A stretch of 64,000 nt of DNA from Haliclystus octoradiatus (lineage: Eukaryota; Cnidaria; Staurozoa; Stauromedusae; Haliclystidae), in the NCBI GenBank assembly GCA_916610825.1, contig OU744450.1, forward strand, positions 15,195,767 to 15,259,766, read 5' to 3'. Shown here in pieces: positions 27,001 through 39,442 of this stretch. Each line of letters opens with the position of its first letter. Within the stretch, counting starts at the first letter, position 1. The notes beneath the pieces are model-generated. The model worked only from the letters and a program-made list of their open reading frames with translations. It did not search any database and was not told the origin of the DNA. Position numbers and translations under genes: made by a program.

Positions 27001-29639
27001 ATGGAATGCATCAAGTATCACAGACTGTTCTTTGGACAAACAGGCTTAATCATGATGGATTGCGCAGTGTTTCAATGCTTATAAATTTCTTCTCTGTAAT
27101 TTACAGTTTCTTTGGGATTAGGCAATGTTTAAGCATCGCAAAGTGTTGTTTCGACAAGCAGGCCTCAATATAGAGAATTGCGAATTGTTTCAATACTTGT
27201 AAACGTTTTTTCTGTAATTTGCGATTTCATTGGAATTGAGGAATATTTTAAGCATGGCAAAGAGCTTTTTCGACAAACTGACCTCTCTGGAGAGAATTGG
27301 GCATAATTTTTATCCTTCTAAACAACTATTTTGAATTTTGCGGTTTCTTGGGAACTGTATATTTTTTAGCATTGCAATGTCTTCTATGGACAAAAGGGCC
27401 CCTATATCATGAATTGCGCATTGCTTCCATGATGGAAAATTGCTTTTCTAAAATTTGCGGCCTCTTGGGAATTCTGTAACGTTTCAAACATCCTAGAGTG
27501 TTCTTTCGACAAATTGGCGTAATCAATATGAATTGGGAATTGTTTCAATGCTTGTAAATAGCTCTTTAGAAATTTCCAGTATCTTTGAGAAATATGGAAT
27601 GCATAAAGCATCACAGAGTGTTCTTTGGACAAACAGGTTTCATTGTTATGAATTGCGCATTATTTCAATGCTTGTATATTTCTTCTCTGTAATTGGCGGT
27701 TTCTTTGGAATTGAGGAATATTTTAAGCAAGGCAAAGAGCACTTTCGACAAACTGACCTCTCTATTGAGAATTGGGAACAGTTTTAATCCATCAAAACAG
27801 CTATTTTGAAATTTGCTGTTTCTTGGGAATTCTATAATTTTTTAGCCTCGCAATGTCTTCTATGGACAAAAGGGCCCCTCTATCGTGAATTGTGCATTGC
27901 TTCCAAGATGGAAAATTGCTTTTCTAAAATTTGCAGCTTCTTGGGAATTCTGCAATGTTTCAAACGTCCTAGAGTGTTATTTTGACCAATTGGCCTAATC
28001 AATATGAATTGGGAATTGTTTCAATGCTTGTAAATATCTCTTTAGAAATTTCCGGTTTCTTTGGAATTATGGAATGCATAAAGCATCACAGAGTGTTCTT
28101 TCGACAAACAGGTTTCATCCTTATGAATTGCGCATTGTTTCAATGCTCGTAAATTTCTTCTCTGTAATTTGAGGTTTCTCTTGGATTAAGGAATGTTTAA
28201 GCATCGCAAAGTGTTGTTTCGACAAGCAGGCCTCAATATAGAGAATAGCGCATTGTTTCAATGCTTTTAAATGGCTTTTCTGTAATTTGCGATTTTTTTG
28301 GAATTGAGGAATATTTTAAGCATGGCAAAGAGCATTTTCAACAAACTGACCTCTCTGGAGATAATTGGGCCAATTTTAATCCTTCTAAATAACTATTTTG
28401 AATTTTTCGGTTTCTTGGGAATTGTATAATTTTTTAGCATTGCAATGTCTTCTTTGGAAAAAAGGGCCCCTCTATGGTGAATTGCGCATTGCTTCCAAGA
28501 TGGAAAATTGCTTGTCTAAAATTTGCAAATTCTTGGGAAATCTGTAATGTTTCTAACGTCCTAGAGAGTTCTTTTGAAAAATTGGCCTAATCAATATGAA
28601 TTGGGAATTGTTTCAATGCTTGTAAATAGTTCTTTAGAACTTTCCGGTAACTTTGGAATAATGGAATGCATAAAGCATCACAGACTGTTCTTTGGACAAA
28701 CAGGTTTCATTCTTATGAATTGTGCATTGTTTCAATGCTTGTATATTTCTTCACTGTAATTTGCGGTTTATTTGGGATTAGGGATGTTTAAGCATCGCAA
28801 AGTGTTGTTTCGACAAGCAGGCCTCAATATAGAGGATTGCGAATTGTTTCAATGCTTGTAAATGGCTTTTCTGTAATTTGCGATTTCTTTGGAATTGAGG
28901 AATATTTTAAGCATGGCAAAGAGCTTTTTCGACAAACTGACCTCTCTAGAGAGAATTGGGCACAGTTTTAATCCTTCAAAACAGCTATTTTGAAATTTGC
29001 GGTTTCTTGGGAATTCTATAATTTTCTAGCATCGCAATGTCTTCTATGGACAAAAGAGCCCCTCTATCGTGAATTGTGCATTGCTTCCAAGATGGAAAAT
29101 TGCTTTTCTAAAATTTGCGGAATCTTTGGAAATCTGTAATGTTTCTAACGTCCTAGAGAGTTCTTTTGACAAATTGGCGTAATCAATATGAATTGGGAAT
29201 TGTTTCAATGCTTGTAAATAGCATTTTAGAAATTTCCAGTCTCTTTGGAAATATGGAATGCGTAAAGCATCACAGAGTGTTCTTTGGACAAACAGGTTGC
29301 ATCCTTATGAATTGCGCATTATTTCAATGCTTGTAAAATTCTTCTCTGTAATTTGCGGTTTATTTGGAGTTAGGGAATGTTTAAGGATCGCAAAGTATTG
29401 TTTCGACAAGTAGGTCTCAATATAGTGAATTGCTCATTGTTTCAATGCTTGCAAATGGCTTTTCTGTAATTTGCGATTTCTTTGGAATTAAGGAATATTT
29501 CACGCAAGGCAAAGAGCTATTTCGGTAAACTGACCTCTCTATAGAGAATTGGGCACAATTTTAATCCTTCTAAACCACTATTTTGAGATTTGCGGTTTCT
29601 TGAGAATTCTATAATTTTTTAGCATCGCAATGTCTTCTA
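23999..29639 (+). repeat. 7,119-bp super-repeat, copy 2
   Basis: Second copy. It ends near 29639, where the sequence switches from the 22.5-kb type (TATAGACAAAAGGGCC) to the 23.1-kb type (TATGGACATAAGAGCC), starting another copy of the inner block. Confidence 0.8.
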
Positions 29640-31036
29640 TGGACATAAGAGCCCCTCTATCGTGAATTGCGCATTGCTTCCAAGATGGAAAATTGCTTTT
29701 CTCAAATTTGCAGAATCTTGGGAAATCTGTAATGTTTCTAACGTCCTAGAGAATTCTTTTGACAAGTTGGCCTAATCAATATGAATTGGGAATTGTTTCA
29801 ATGCTTGTAAATAGTTCTTTAGAATATTTCCGGTCACTTTGGAATTATGGAATGCATCAAGTATCACAGACTGTTCTTTGGACAAACAGGCTTAATCATG
29901 ATGGATTGCGCAGTGTTTCAATGCTTATAAATTTCTTCTCTGTAATTTACAGTTTCTTTGGGATTAGGCAATGTTTAAGCATCGCAAAGTGTTGTTTCGA
30001 CAAGCAGGCCTCAATATAGAGAATTGCGAATTGTTTCAATACTTGTAAACGTTTTTTCTGTAATTTGCGAATTTATTGGAATTGAGGAATATTTTAAGCA
30101 TGGCAAAGAGCTTTTTCGACAAACTGACCTCTCTGGAGAGAATTGGGCATAATTTTTATCCTTCTAAACAACTATTTTGAATTTTGCGGTTTCTTGGGAA
30201 CTGTATATTTTTTAGCATTGCAATGTCTTCTATGGACAAAAGGGCCCCTATATCATGAATTGCGCATTGCTTCCATGATGGAAATTTGCTTTTCTAAAAT
30301 TTGCGGCCTCTTGGGAATTCTGTAACGTTTCAAACGTCCTAGAGTGTTCTTTCGACAAATTGGCGTAATCAATATGAATTGGGAATTGTTTCAATGCTTG
30401 TAAATAGCTCTTTAGAAATTTCCAGTCTCTTTGAGAAATATGGAATGCATAAAGCATCACAGAGTGTTCTTTGGACAAACAGGTTTCATTGTTATGAATT
30501 GCGCATTATTTCAATGCTTGTATATTTCTTCTCTGTAATTGGCGGTTTCTTTGGAATTGAGGAATATTTTAAGCAAGGCAAAGAGCACTTTCGACAAACT
30601 GACCTCTCTATTGAGAATTGGGAACAGTTTTAATCCTTCAAAACAGCTATTTTGAAATTTGCTGTTTCTTGGGAATTCTATAATTTTTTAGCCTCGCAAT
30701 GTCTTCTATGGACAAAAGGGCCCCTCTATCGTGAATTGTGCATTGCTTCCAAGATGGAAAATTGCTTTTCTAAAATTTGCAGCTTCTTGGGAATTCTGCA
30801 ATGTTTCAAACGTCCTAGAGTGTTATTTTGACAAATTGGCCTAATCAATATGAATTGGGAATTGTTTCAATGCTTGTAAATATCTCTTTAGAAATTTCCG
30901 GTTTCTTTGGAATTATGGAATGCATAAAGCATCACAGAGTGTTCTTTCGACAAACAGGTTTCATCCTTATGAATTGCGCATTGTTTCAATGCTCGTAAAT
31001 TTCTTCTCTGTAATTTGAGGTTTCTCTTGGATTAAG
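29640..31036 (+). repeat. Inner block of the super-repeat, fourth copy
   Basis: Matches about 26.79-28.19 kb at an offset of 2,846 bp (24 units). It leaves the match between about 31040 and 31089, at the A/B boundary, where it joins sequence of the 21.7-kb and 28.8-kb type (GAGGATTGCGAATTG). Confidence 0.75.
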
Positions 31037-32279
31037 GAATGTTTAAGCATCGCAAAGTGTTGTTTCGACAAGCAGGCCTCAATATAGAGGATTGCGAATT
31101 GTTTCAATGCTTGTAAATGGCTTTTCTGTAATTTGCGATTTCTTTGGAATTGAGGAATATTTTAAGCATGGCAAAGAGCTTTTTCGACAAACTGACCTCT
31201 CTAGAGAGAATTGGGCACAGTTTTAATCCTTCAAAACAGCTATTTTGAAATTTGCGGTTTCTTGGGAATTCTATAATTTTCTAGCATCGCAATGTCTTCT
31301 ATGGACAAAAGAGCCCCTCTATCGTGAATTGTGCATTGCTTCCAAGATGGAAAATTGCTTTTCTAAAATTTGCGGAATCTTGGGAAATCTGTAATGTTTC
31401 TAACGTCCTAGAGAGTTCTTTTGACAAATTGGCGTAATCAATATGAATTGGGAATTGTTTCAATGCTTGTAAATAGCTCTTTAGAAATTTCCAGTCTCTT
31501 TGGAAATATGGAATGCGTAAAGCATCACAGAGTGTTCTTTGGACAAACAGGTTTCATCCTTATGAATTGCGCATTATTTCAATGCTTGTAAAATTCTTCT
31601 CTGTAATTTGCGGTTTATTTGGAGTTAGGGAATGTTTAAGGATCGCAAAGTATTGTTTCGACAAGTAGGTCTCAATATAGTGAATTGCTCATTGTTTCAA
31701 TGCTTGCAAATGGCTTTTCTGTAATTTGCGATTTCTTTGGAATTAAGGAATATTTCACGCAAGGCAAAGAGCTATTTCGATAAACTGACCTCTCTATAGA
31801 GAATTGGGCACAATTTTAATCCTTCTAAACCACTATTTCGAGATTTGCGGTTTCTTGAGAATTCTATAATTTTTTAGCATCGCAATGTCTTGTATGGACA
31901 AAAGGGCCCCTCTATCGTGAATTGCGCATTGCTTCCAAGATGGAAAATTGCTTTTCTAAAATTTGCGAATTCTTGGGAAATCTGTAATGTTTCTAACGTC
32001 CTAAAGAGTTCTCTTGACAATTTGGCCTAATCAATATGAATTGGGAATTGTTTAAATGCTTGTAAATAGTTCTTTAGAACTTTCCGGTCAAATTGGAAGT
32101 ATGGAATGCATCAAGTATCACAGACTGTTCTTTGGACAAACAGGCTTGATCATGATGAATTGCGCATTGTTTCAATGCTTGTTAATTTCCTCTCTGTAAT
32201 TTGCAGTTTCTTTGGATTAGGGAATGTTTAAGCATCGCAAAGTGTTGTTTCGACAAGCAGGCCTCAATATAGAGAATTG

Positions 32280-33819
32280 GGAATTGTTTCAATACTTGTA
32301 AACGGCTTTTCTGTCATTTGCAATTTCTTTGGAACTAAGGAATATTTTAAGCAAGGCAAATTGCTCTTTCGATAAACTGACCTCTCTAGAGAGAATTGCA
32401 ACAGTTTTATCCTTCTAAACAGCTATTTTAAAATTTGCTGTTTCTTGGGAATTCTATAATTTTTTAGCATTGCAATGTCTTCTATGGATAAAAGGGCCCC
32501 TCTATCATGAATTGCGCATTCATTCCAAGATGGAAAGTTGCTTTTCTAAAATTTGCAGAATCTTGGGAAATCTGTAATGTTTCTAACGTCCTAGAGTGTT
32601 CTTTCGACAAATTGGCGTAATCAATATGAATTGGGAATTGTTTCAATGCTTGTGAATAGCTCTTTAGAAATTTCCAGTCTCTTTGGAAATATGGAATGCA
32701 TAAAACATCACAGAGTGTTCTTTGTACAAATAGGTTTCAATCTTATGAATTGCACATTATTTCAATGATTGTATATTTCTTCTCTGTAATTTGCGGTTTT
32801 TTTGGGATTAGGGAATGTTTAAGCATCGCAAAGTGTTGTTTCGACAAGCAGGCCTCAATATAAAGGATTGCGAATTGTTTCAATGCTTGTAAATGGCTTT
32901 TCTGTAATTTGCGATTTCTTTGGAATTAAGGAATATTTTAAGCAAGGCAAAGAGCACTTTCGACAAACTGACCTCTCTATGTAGAATTGGGCACAGTTTT
33001 AATCCTTCAAAGCAGCTATTTTGAAATTTGCGGTTTCTTGGGAATTCTATAATTTTTTAGCATCGCAATGTCTTCTATGGACAAAGGGGCCCCTCGATCG
33101 TGAATTGCGCATTGCTTCCGAGATGGAAAATTGCTTTTCTAAAATATGCGGCTTCTTTGGAATTCTGTAATGTTTCAAATGTCCTAGAGTGTTCTTTCGA
33201 CAAATTGGCGTAATCAATATGAATTCGGAATTTTTTTAATGCTTGTAATTGGCTTTTCTGTAACTTGCGATTTCTTTGGAATTGAGGAATATTTTAAGCA
33301 TGGCAAAGTGCTCTTTCGACATACTGACCTCTCTAGAGAGAATTGGGCACAATTTTAATCCTTCTAAACAACTATTTTGAATTTTGCGGTTTCTTGGGAA
33401 TTCTATAATTTTTTAGCATTGCAATGTCTTCTATAGACAAAAGGGCCCCTCTATCGTGAATTGCGCATTGCTTCCAAGATGGAAACTTGCTTTTCTAAAA
33501 TTTGCGAATTCTTGGGAAATCTGTAATGTTTCTAACGTCATAAAGAGTTCTGTTGACAAATTGGCGTAATCAATATGAATTGGGAATTGTTTCAATGCTT
33601 GTAAATAGCTCTTTAGAAATTTCCAGTCTCTTTGGAAATATGGAATGCGTAAAGCATCACAGAGTGTTCTTTGGACAAACAGGTTTCATCCTTATGAATT
33701 GCGCATTATTTCAATGCTTGTAAAATTCTTCTCTGTAATTTGCGGTTTATCTGGAGTTAGGGAATGTTTAAGGATCGCAAAGTATTGTTTTGACAAGCAG
33801 GCCTCAATATAGAGAATTG
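32280..33819 (+). repeat. 13-unit higher-order repeat (1,540 bp), copy 1
   Basis: The unit order is B C D E A B C D (E/B hybrid) C D E A, 13 units in exactly 1,540 bp. Private variants are AAACGGCTTTTCTGTCATTTGC in the first B, TGTGAATAGCTC in E, and GATCGTGAATTGCG in C. The next copy starts at 33820. Confidence 0.85.
33227..33345 (+). repeat. E/B hybrid unit (example)
   Basis: After a D unit the sequence opens like E (GGAATTTTTTTAATGCTTGTAA) and continues as B (GGCTTTTCTGTAACTTGCGA). This skips the rest of E and all of A and gives a 356-bp BCD spacing (32871 to 33227). Copies occur near 34.77, 43.20, 55.53, 56.47, 58.01 and 60.15 kb. Confidence 0.8.
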
Positions 33820-35244
33820 CGAATTGTTTCAATACTTGTAAACGGCTTTTCTGTCATTTGCAATTTCTTTGGAACTAAGGAATATTTTAAGCAAGGCAAA
33901 TTGCTCTTTCGATAAACTGACCTCTCTAGAGAGAATTGCAACAGTTTTATCCTTCTAAACAGCTATTTTAAAATTTGCTGTTTCTTGGGAATTCTATAGT
34001 TTTTTAGCATTGCAATGTCTTCTATGGATAAAAGGGCCCCTCTATCATGAATTGCGCATTCATTCCAAGATGGAAAGTTGCTTTTCTAAAATTTGCAGAA
34101 TCTTGGGAAATCTGTAATGTTTCTAACGTCCTAGAGTGTTCTTTCGACAAATTGGCGTAATCAATATGAATTGGGAATTGTTTCAATGCTTGTGAATAGC
34201 TCTTTAGAAATTTCCAGTCTCTTTGGAAATATGGAATGCATAAAACATCACAGAGTGTTCTTTGTACAAATAGGTTTCATTCTTATGAATTGCGCATTAT
34301 TTCAATGCTTGTATATTTCTTCTCTGTAATTTGCGGTTTTTTTGGGATTAGGGAATGTTTAAGCATCGCAAAGTGTTGTTTCGACAAGCAGGCCTCAATA
34401 TAAAGGATTGCGAATTGTTTCAATGCTTGTAAATGGCTTTTCTGTAATTTGCGATTTCTTTGGAATTAAGGAATATTTTAAGCAAGGCAAAGAGCACTTT
34501 CGACAAACTGACCTCTCTATGTAGAATTGGGCACAGTTTTAATCCTTCAAAACAGCTATTTTGAAATTTGCTGTTTCTTGGGAATTCTATAATTTTTTAG
34601 CATCGCAATGTCTTCTATGGACAAAGGGGCCCCTCGATCGTGAATTGCGCATTGCTTCCGAGATGGAAAATTGCTTTTCTAAAATATGCGGCTTCTTTGG
34701 AATTCTGTAATGTTTCAAATGTCCTAGAGTGTTCTTTCGACAAATTGGCGTAATCAATATGAATTCGGAATTTTTTTAATGCTTGTAAATGGCTTTTCTG
34801 TAACTTGCGATTTCTTTGGAATTGAGGAATATTTTAAGCATGGCAAAGTGCTCTTTCGACATACTGACCTCTCTAGAGAGAATTGGGCACAATTTTAATC
34901 CTTCTAAACAACTATTTTGAATTTTGCGGTTTCTTGGGAATTCTATAATTTTTTAGCATTGCAATGTCTTCTATAGACAAAAGGGCCCCTCTATCGTGAA
35001 TTGCGCATTGCTTCCAAGATGGAAACTTGCTTTTCTAAAATTTGCGAATTCTTGGGAAATCTGTAATGTTTCTAACGTCATAAAGAGTTCTCTTGACAAA
35101 TTGGCGTAATCAATATGAATTGGGAATTGTTTCAATGCTTGTAAATAGCTCTTTAGAAATTTCCAGTCTCTTTGGAAATATGGAATGCGTAAAGCATCAC
35201 AGAGTGTTCTTTGGACAAACAGGTTTCATCCTTATGAATTGCGC

Positions 35245-35253
35245 ATTATTTCA
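35245..35253. repeat. Target-site duplication, left copy
   Basis: ATTATTTCA, directly adjoining the left terminal inverted repeat. It is identical to 42127-42135. In the undisturbed satellite this 9-mer occurs once, in the A unit (GCGCATTATTTCAATGC). Confidence 0.95.
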
Positions 35254-35314
35254 TAGCCTGCGTGCAGACTCAAAACAAAACTTCTCTAAAGTGTAGAGTC
35301 TGCGCAATACCGGA
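35254..35314 (+). repeat. Left terminal inverted repeat (61 bp)
   Basis: Reads TAGCCTGCGTGCAGACTC and continues to GCAATACCGGA. It is the exact reverse complement of 42066-42126. Inside it, GCAGACTC (35264-35271) and GAGTCTGC (35296-35303) are inverted copies of each other, so each end can form an 8-bp stem with a 24-base loop. Confidence 0.97.
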
Positions 35315-35457
35315 TAAAAGCTTGTACTCCGAAACCCAGCGCGGTTTTTAAAAACCCTTTTTTATGTCTCGATTTCAATAACCGAAGACTCGCTGTGGCG
35401 CGTTGTTATGGTTTCAATGAGCATTTCGCAATTTCGTGATCAAAATGTCGAAGCATC
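35315..35457 (+). promoter_or_regulatory. Transposase 5' leader and probable promoter
   Basis: This is 143 bp between the left inverted repeat and the transposase ATG. It contains a perfect 14-bp palindrome, GGTTTTTAAAAACC (35343-35356), whose TTTAAAAA core could act as a TATA-like element about 100 bp upstream of the ATG. It also holds out-of-frame ATGs at 35408, 35417 and 35445. The promoter role is inferred from position only. Confidence 0.35.
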
Positions 35458-38400
35458 ATGGCGACATTTGAGACTCAAGCGCAAAACATTTTTCACTGTA
35501 TTCTTTGTAATATTATACTCGATAAAAAGTCAGATAGAAATTTAGTTATTTCGGAGAGTATTGCTATCAATCCAAAAGAAGAGCTGGAATTTCTAGGTTA
35601 TTTGGTTGACGATAACTCATCTAAATACATTTGTAAAAGTTGTGTAGATATTTTGAAACGTATCAAATTTACTTATAAAAAAGTTGGAGAGCTTGAAGAA
35701 AAAGTTTTATCACTCTATCGTGGTTCTTCCAATTCTACTTTGAGAAGACGTGTGGCTGAGCTAAATGATACATCAGACTGCAAAAATTGGAGTAAGCTAT
35801 TGGAGGAGGGTTTGACCAGTACACCAACTAAGAGAAAATACAATGGTGTTGGTGTTGGTACATGTCAGCCTAAAAAAGTTATTATCATCAATAACCCTGA
35901 TGTGCCTAAAAATAATGGCAAAAAGGTTACAGAGACTAATGGAATTTTAAAGGAGACAAAAGTTTATGTTAGGATTGAATGGCCTTCCAAAACAATAGAA
36001 AAACTTTTAAAACCTGAAATGAACTCCATTGGAAAGATGCTCTGTCGTGGTACATTTCAACAAATAGCACGGGCTGTTTGGAAGCATGAGAAAATGAGAA
36101 ATGAAATATTAAAGTTTGCCTTGAGAGAAATCAATGAGGAATGTATTGCCATGTGTTCCAGAAAGAAGCCTAGCTGTCTGAGAAACACTAGCAAAGAGGA
36201 TTTCTCAAATTTCTCAATTGAAGCTCTGGACAAAGAAATGAAAGTACGTTGTCCCCTGCTACAGTCAATTTTGAAAGTTGCTTCCTTCAAACCAACAAAA
36301 GATGTATCCAACAATCTCCTTTGGAAGCCTGCAGTATGCATGGCTGCTGCCATATGTTTAAAAAATAGATCTCCATACATGACAGCATTGCAGTTGCTTG
36401 TTACAATCATCTTGCAACATTCTGGGCTGACGGTAATTACAATTCTCTTTTCACGTTGATTGCATTTATTATGCTGACTTGTACTGTTTCAAATAATAGT
36501 GAACTATTTTTTGTCTCCATATAGGGGACACTATTGCGTCTCAAAATTTTTAAACTGGTTGTGTCCCATCCTTTTATGCTGAAGAAGTTGGATGAGTTTG
36601 GGATTGAACATGACAAAAAGATTATTGACATTATGGAGAAAAAGAGCAAGCAACTCGAAAACAAAGAGCCCATTGGAGAATCAATAGAAGGATACAAACT
36701 GTCATTTGATAATCTTGACTTTAGAACCAACGTCCACTCAATGACAGAAGAACATCAAAATGTTGATTCCCACTGGGTTACTGTATTATCTGTTGGTGAT
36801 AGAGTACATGCTCAACATTTGTCATCTGAAACTCCTCCTCAAAACACAATCAACAATTTAGACAACAGCAAATGCCTTCCTTCAGACAATGATTACAAGC
36901 TCCAGCATCAAAATTATGTATCTCTGATAGCACGTATTGCTGCAAAAAGAATAGTATGTTTAAAACCATTTGAAAAATTTGTTCACGCCCATATCAAACA
37001 CCCGTATTCATCAGAAAGTTTTCAACCTACTGATACAGTGAGTAATTTTTAATGATTTTTATAGGTCCTAATTATGCCCAGAGCCTAAACAGGATGGGGG
37101 GCTTACATCAGAATTACACCATGACCCCCTTGTATAATAGCTTGATCATCAGCAATATATATAAATCAAATAATGAAACCAACAAATTATGTTTCACAAG
37201 TAAATGATTTACCTATGTGAACTTTTCATCTTTAATTACTATTGTTTGAGACACAGTTAAGTATTAAATATTGATATCTAATAAATGTTATAACTGCCTA
37301 TTCAAATATAATTTATTTCACAATCTGCATCTATACATACAACTGATCTTTACAACATTCCTTCAAAGAGAAATATGAGAGGGTCCGTCCTAGGCAATGC
37401 AACTGCTTTGTATTATTTCAGCTACATTTACTAACTTACCATACTTATATTGACAGACATTTTTAGGTGTAATTTATGAAAACGAAAATGAGGCAGGTGG
37501 GATGAGCAGTATCATTCAGAAACTACACAACAGTTATGTACCTTTCACAGGAAATGGTGACCGACGTCAGTACGGCGAACAGGTGAGGAATGCAATGCAA
37601 ATAAGACAAACAGCAAAACAGTAGCATTGGATTGTGATATGAAAGTGCCAAGCCATTAGATGCTACTGATTTGCTGCTTGTCCAACTTATCTGTGAGGCG
37701 CATATGTAAACCATTCCTGTTTTAATAGAAAACATTAATTGTATTAAATTAGGCAATCCAAGCTGATCAATTAACTGTAGAGAGGGGAGTCAACACCCTA
37801 TTGCAGTTGGCACATGGATTTACACCAGAGGAGAGAAGAGAAGGCCTTCATTTTGAAATTGCAGACTTTCATGGTGGAATGAAGTTTTTACAAGTACGTT
37901 AGTATGACAAGTTTCTGAGATTTCAGATTTTCAGATCTACCTAAAAGCAAGTGTTGATAATCTTAAAATTTTATTTTATTTCAGTTTGGCTATGATCACT
38001 TTTATAATTACAAATCTACAGGAGACAAATGCACCTTATTCAGTGATAAAGTCTTGATAAATCGTAAGAATGTGTCAGATGACGTTCGACACAAACATGA
38101 TGCGTGTAAAAAGTTTATTTTAATTGAAGTAGAAGCCAGAGTTATAGCTGCAGTAATGACCTTATTAAATTTGACTGAAATTAACCAAATACCATCCTCT
38201 GAAGACTTACCAAAGTTTAATAATGAAAATGCAGAAGCCACCTTTTTTACCAACTTATGTGGAAAAGTTGTTGACCAGTTTTTATTTCCCGCAGAAAATC
38301 TTGACAGATTGCGCAATAAGCAGGAGTACGAAGACTGGTTAATTCAAAACAATCCAAGAACTGAAGATGGTAGGTACAAGTGTCGCGAGGCTGATTGTTC

Positions 38401-39160
38401 TGCAAGTTTCAAACATGATGGGATCATACGTCAAGAACATGAAAAAAAACATTCAGGCTTACGCAAAGTAGAGAAAAAGGCAAATAAGAGATTAGCAGAT
38501 GACATGTACAATTATCAATGCTCATTTTTAAAATATGGTATGATTGTGATGAATTTTTTTGATGCTGTGAGTAATGGAGATGGTGCACGAGTTTTGAGGA
38601 GCTGGAAGTTTATGCTGCCTTACTTAAAACAAGATGGTCAAAGGTCTCAGAAGTATGCTGTAGAGGCACTTTATATAATGTGCCAAGTGTACGCTATGTT
38701 ATCTGCAAGGGATGCGCACAAACTGATATGGAACCGTTTTCACAAAGCAAAATTCGGAGCTGGTGGTAATATCCCTATAGATCTTGCTCTAGAGCATTAC
38801 AACAACTTCATGAAGACAATAATACGGAAACTTGGGCCAAATGCTACTAATAAGAATGCGGTAGATCGTTACTGTAAGGCTCTATCATACAATAAGGCTT
38901 TGCTTGACAATTTTGACAACGTCAGCCATGTAATTAGAAAATCTGGTAGACATGTTATGACATCAACAGAGAAGGATCTGAAAAAAATTGTTAAGGAACT
39001 GGTGAATCAGACTGCAATGATTTACAATTCTGAAGGACGAGATTATAAATATTACTGTTCTGTAGAAGATGACCTATTACATAATCTAGATTTACACAAT
39101 TTATACAAATGGATAGACAACCATAAATCTTCAATTTACCTGCAAAAGACAGCCAGGTAA
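35458..39160 (+). CDS. DUF6589-type transposase, five exons, 976 aa
   Basis: Proposed exons are 35458-36432, 36525-37037, 37457-37582, 37753-37893 and 37985-39160 (stop TAA). All four introns are GT-AG and phase 0 (92, 419, 170 and 91 bp), and no stop interrupts the joined frame. The ATG has A at -3 and G at +4. Residues 14-62 hold two CxxC pairs (C14/C17, C59/C62), like a ZAD-type treble-clef finger. The DUF6589 region spans exons 1 to 5, with DQLT (543-546), ADFH (575-578) and an acidic NIPIDLALEH stretch near 847-856. A C2H2 finger lies inside it (C718, C723, H737, H741). It probably binds the inverted repeats and performs excision and insertion, with DQLT and ADFH supplying catalytic Asp residues; that part is inference. 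It faces the helicase gene tail to tail. A CAG|GTAAAG donor-like site overlaps the stop, so a further short exon cannot be excluded. Confidence 0.85.
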
Positions 39161-39442
39161 AGTGATTCCAAGTTCAGTAACGACATGACTACATTCAAAA
39201 GCAATGTGAACAATACTAAGTAATGACTTTTAAAATAACTCTCCATATAGTTGCTCCTTCACAAATGTAGAATAGTACTCATATGTGAAACTAAATAATA
39301 TGATCAATAATGATAACATTGTAAAAACTATGTGCATGAGATATTCCAATATTAAACTATATTCTCCAGGTTGAGTAACTTTGGATAGTCAATATTTCTC
39401 ATAATTAGAATTATACATATAACCAAATTTATATAAAACTTC
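39161..39442. other. Convergent 3' region between the two transposon genes
   Basis: This 282-bp AT-rich spacer holds the 3' ends of both genes. On the + strand ATTAAA at 39351-39356 is a possible weak polyadenylation signal for the transposase. I found no canonical AATAAA on either strand here. No further open frame of note. Confidence 0.6.

Larger units (their letters stand above)
1..35253. repeat. Satellite array, left arm (five-class ~118.5-bp units)
   Basis: This arm is a continuous head-to-tail satellite with no gene that I can support. Units are 118-119 bp and usually end in GAATTG. Five classes can be told apart. A has TTTCTTCTCTGTAATTTGCGG and GCAGGCCTC; B has GGCTTTTCTGTAATTTGCGA and AAACTGACC; C has TTTTTTAGCATCGCAATG and GGGGCCCC; D has CTTCCAAGATGG and CAAATTGGCCTAATC; E has AAATAGCTCTTT and GCATAAAGCATCAC. 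The default order is ABCDE (593 bp). Sequence variants occur in blocks: roughly 1-8.3 kb (E with TTTCGAAATTT, CATCCTAATG), 8.3-11.1 kb (CATTCTTATG), and then several blocks with TTTAGAAATTT. Many short open frames occur on both strands, but they repeat with the satellite period and are not credible genes. Confidence 0.97.

Noticed and set aside
36057..38316. Antisense open frames inside the transposase gene (36057-36410, 36437-36730, 37523-37756 and 38008-38316, all -)
   Set aside because: They lie opposite well-supported exons or cross introns and show no recognisable domain.
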